Source: Eubacteriaceae bacterium
GTDB lineage: Bacteria; Bacillota_A; Clostridia; Eubacteriales; Anaerofustaceae
Direction: 5' to 3'
Assembly: GCA_031280495.1 (NCBI GenBank)
Contig: JAITGT010000103.1
Location: 1-13,827, forward strand
DNA: 13,827 nt
Below, piece after piece: positions 13,686 through 13,827 of this stretch. The position numbers and the translations under genes are program-made. Numbering within the stretch: the first letter of the stretch is position 1; every line of letters begins with the position of its first letter. Under the pieces are notes generated by a model. It saw nothing but the letters and a program-made list of their open reading frames with translations, was not told the DNA's origin and ran no database searches.

Positions 13686-13827
13686 TCAGATTCCAAGTCC
13701 GCCCGACAGGGCCAGCATCAATAGCATTATTGGCAGAAGCCCGGACTGGCTGCCGAACAGGCTTCCAAGTCCCCCAAGGCCCCCAATATCCCCAATGCCT
13801 CCACCTCCGCATATCCCTCCGTCCCCC
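13686..13827 (-). CDS. Glycine-rich protein with hydrophobic C-terminus, partial
   Basis: The last 46 residues are visible; the gene runs off the window. The sequence is a glycine-rich repeat-like stretch ('GGGGIGDIGGLGGLGSLFG') with one cysteine, followed by a hydrophobic helix ('LLPIMLLMLALSGG') and ends in GLGI. The following gene also has a hydrophobic segment near its start. Glycine-rich proteins of this kind occur on spores and cell surfaces, but no family can be assigned. Stop TGA (13688-13686) is 19 bases before the next ATG. Confidence 0.6.
   Translation of the reverse strand, partial: GDGGICGGGGIGDIGGLGGLGSLFGSQSGLLPIMLLMLALSGGLGI

Noticed and set aside
1..13827. tRNA, rRNA, CRISPR array or complete insertion sequence
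   Set aside because: None of the expected cloverleaf, rRNA, regularly spaced repeat or transposase-plus-terminal-repeat patterns was seen.

Overview
The window looks like a stretch of Gram-positive (Bacillota, probably Clostridia-type) chromosome at roughly 50% GC. The grounds are lipoprotein-type solute-binding proteins, Shine-Dalgarno-led starts, sigma-A-like promoters, intrinsic terminators and apparent remnants of an AgrC/AgrA-type two-component system. Species cannot be named from the sequence. Coding density is low (about 68%), with two long gene-poor spacers, and 6 of 10 visible stop codons are TAG.

Bases 1-5136 (+ strand) hold an oligopeptide/dipeptide ABC importer in the order oppB(partial)-oppC-oppD-oppF-oppA. 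The permease and ATPase genes are tightly packed. oppA follows a near-consensus promoter of its own with a palindrome in its spacer, which fits the need for excess binding protein. Bases 5137-6568 have no confident gene. They hold a 39-base perfect hairpin, an orphan extended -10 promoter, overlapping RNA stems and coding-like fragments. Bases 6569-7399 (+) encode an orphan ModA-like anion-binding lipoprotein without modB or modC.

Bases 7400-9338 are an AT-rich island followed by minus-strand fragments that read, across several frames, like a decayed LytTR-type response regulator (7690-8215) and a decayed GHKL histidine kinase (8229-8850). A bidirectional terminator (9186-9215) then closes the minus-strand gene at 9339-11726. 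That gene is the most interesting in the window: an intact 795-aa protein with the full architecture of a two-HMA copper-type P1B ATPase in which almost every catalytic and metal-binding motif is gone (DKTGT, CPC, GDGxND, the HP proline and both CxxC loops). It looks like a pseudoenzyme maintained as an open frame. An AT-rich control region lies upstream, with a near-consensus promoter, paired 14-bp direct repeats and an inverted repeat.

Bases 12137-12355 (-) form a compact promoter-to-terminator unit without an ORF, a candidate non-coding RNA of about 185 nt. Bases 12433-12894 (-) encode a small flavodoxin-like protein with its own promoter. Bases 13091-13827 (-) encode two unrecognised proteins in an apparent operon, one with a hydrophobic N-terminus and acidic tail, the other (partial) glycine-rich, ending in an intrinsic terminator.

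All homology statements are by-eye recognition of motifs; no database search was run.
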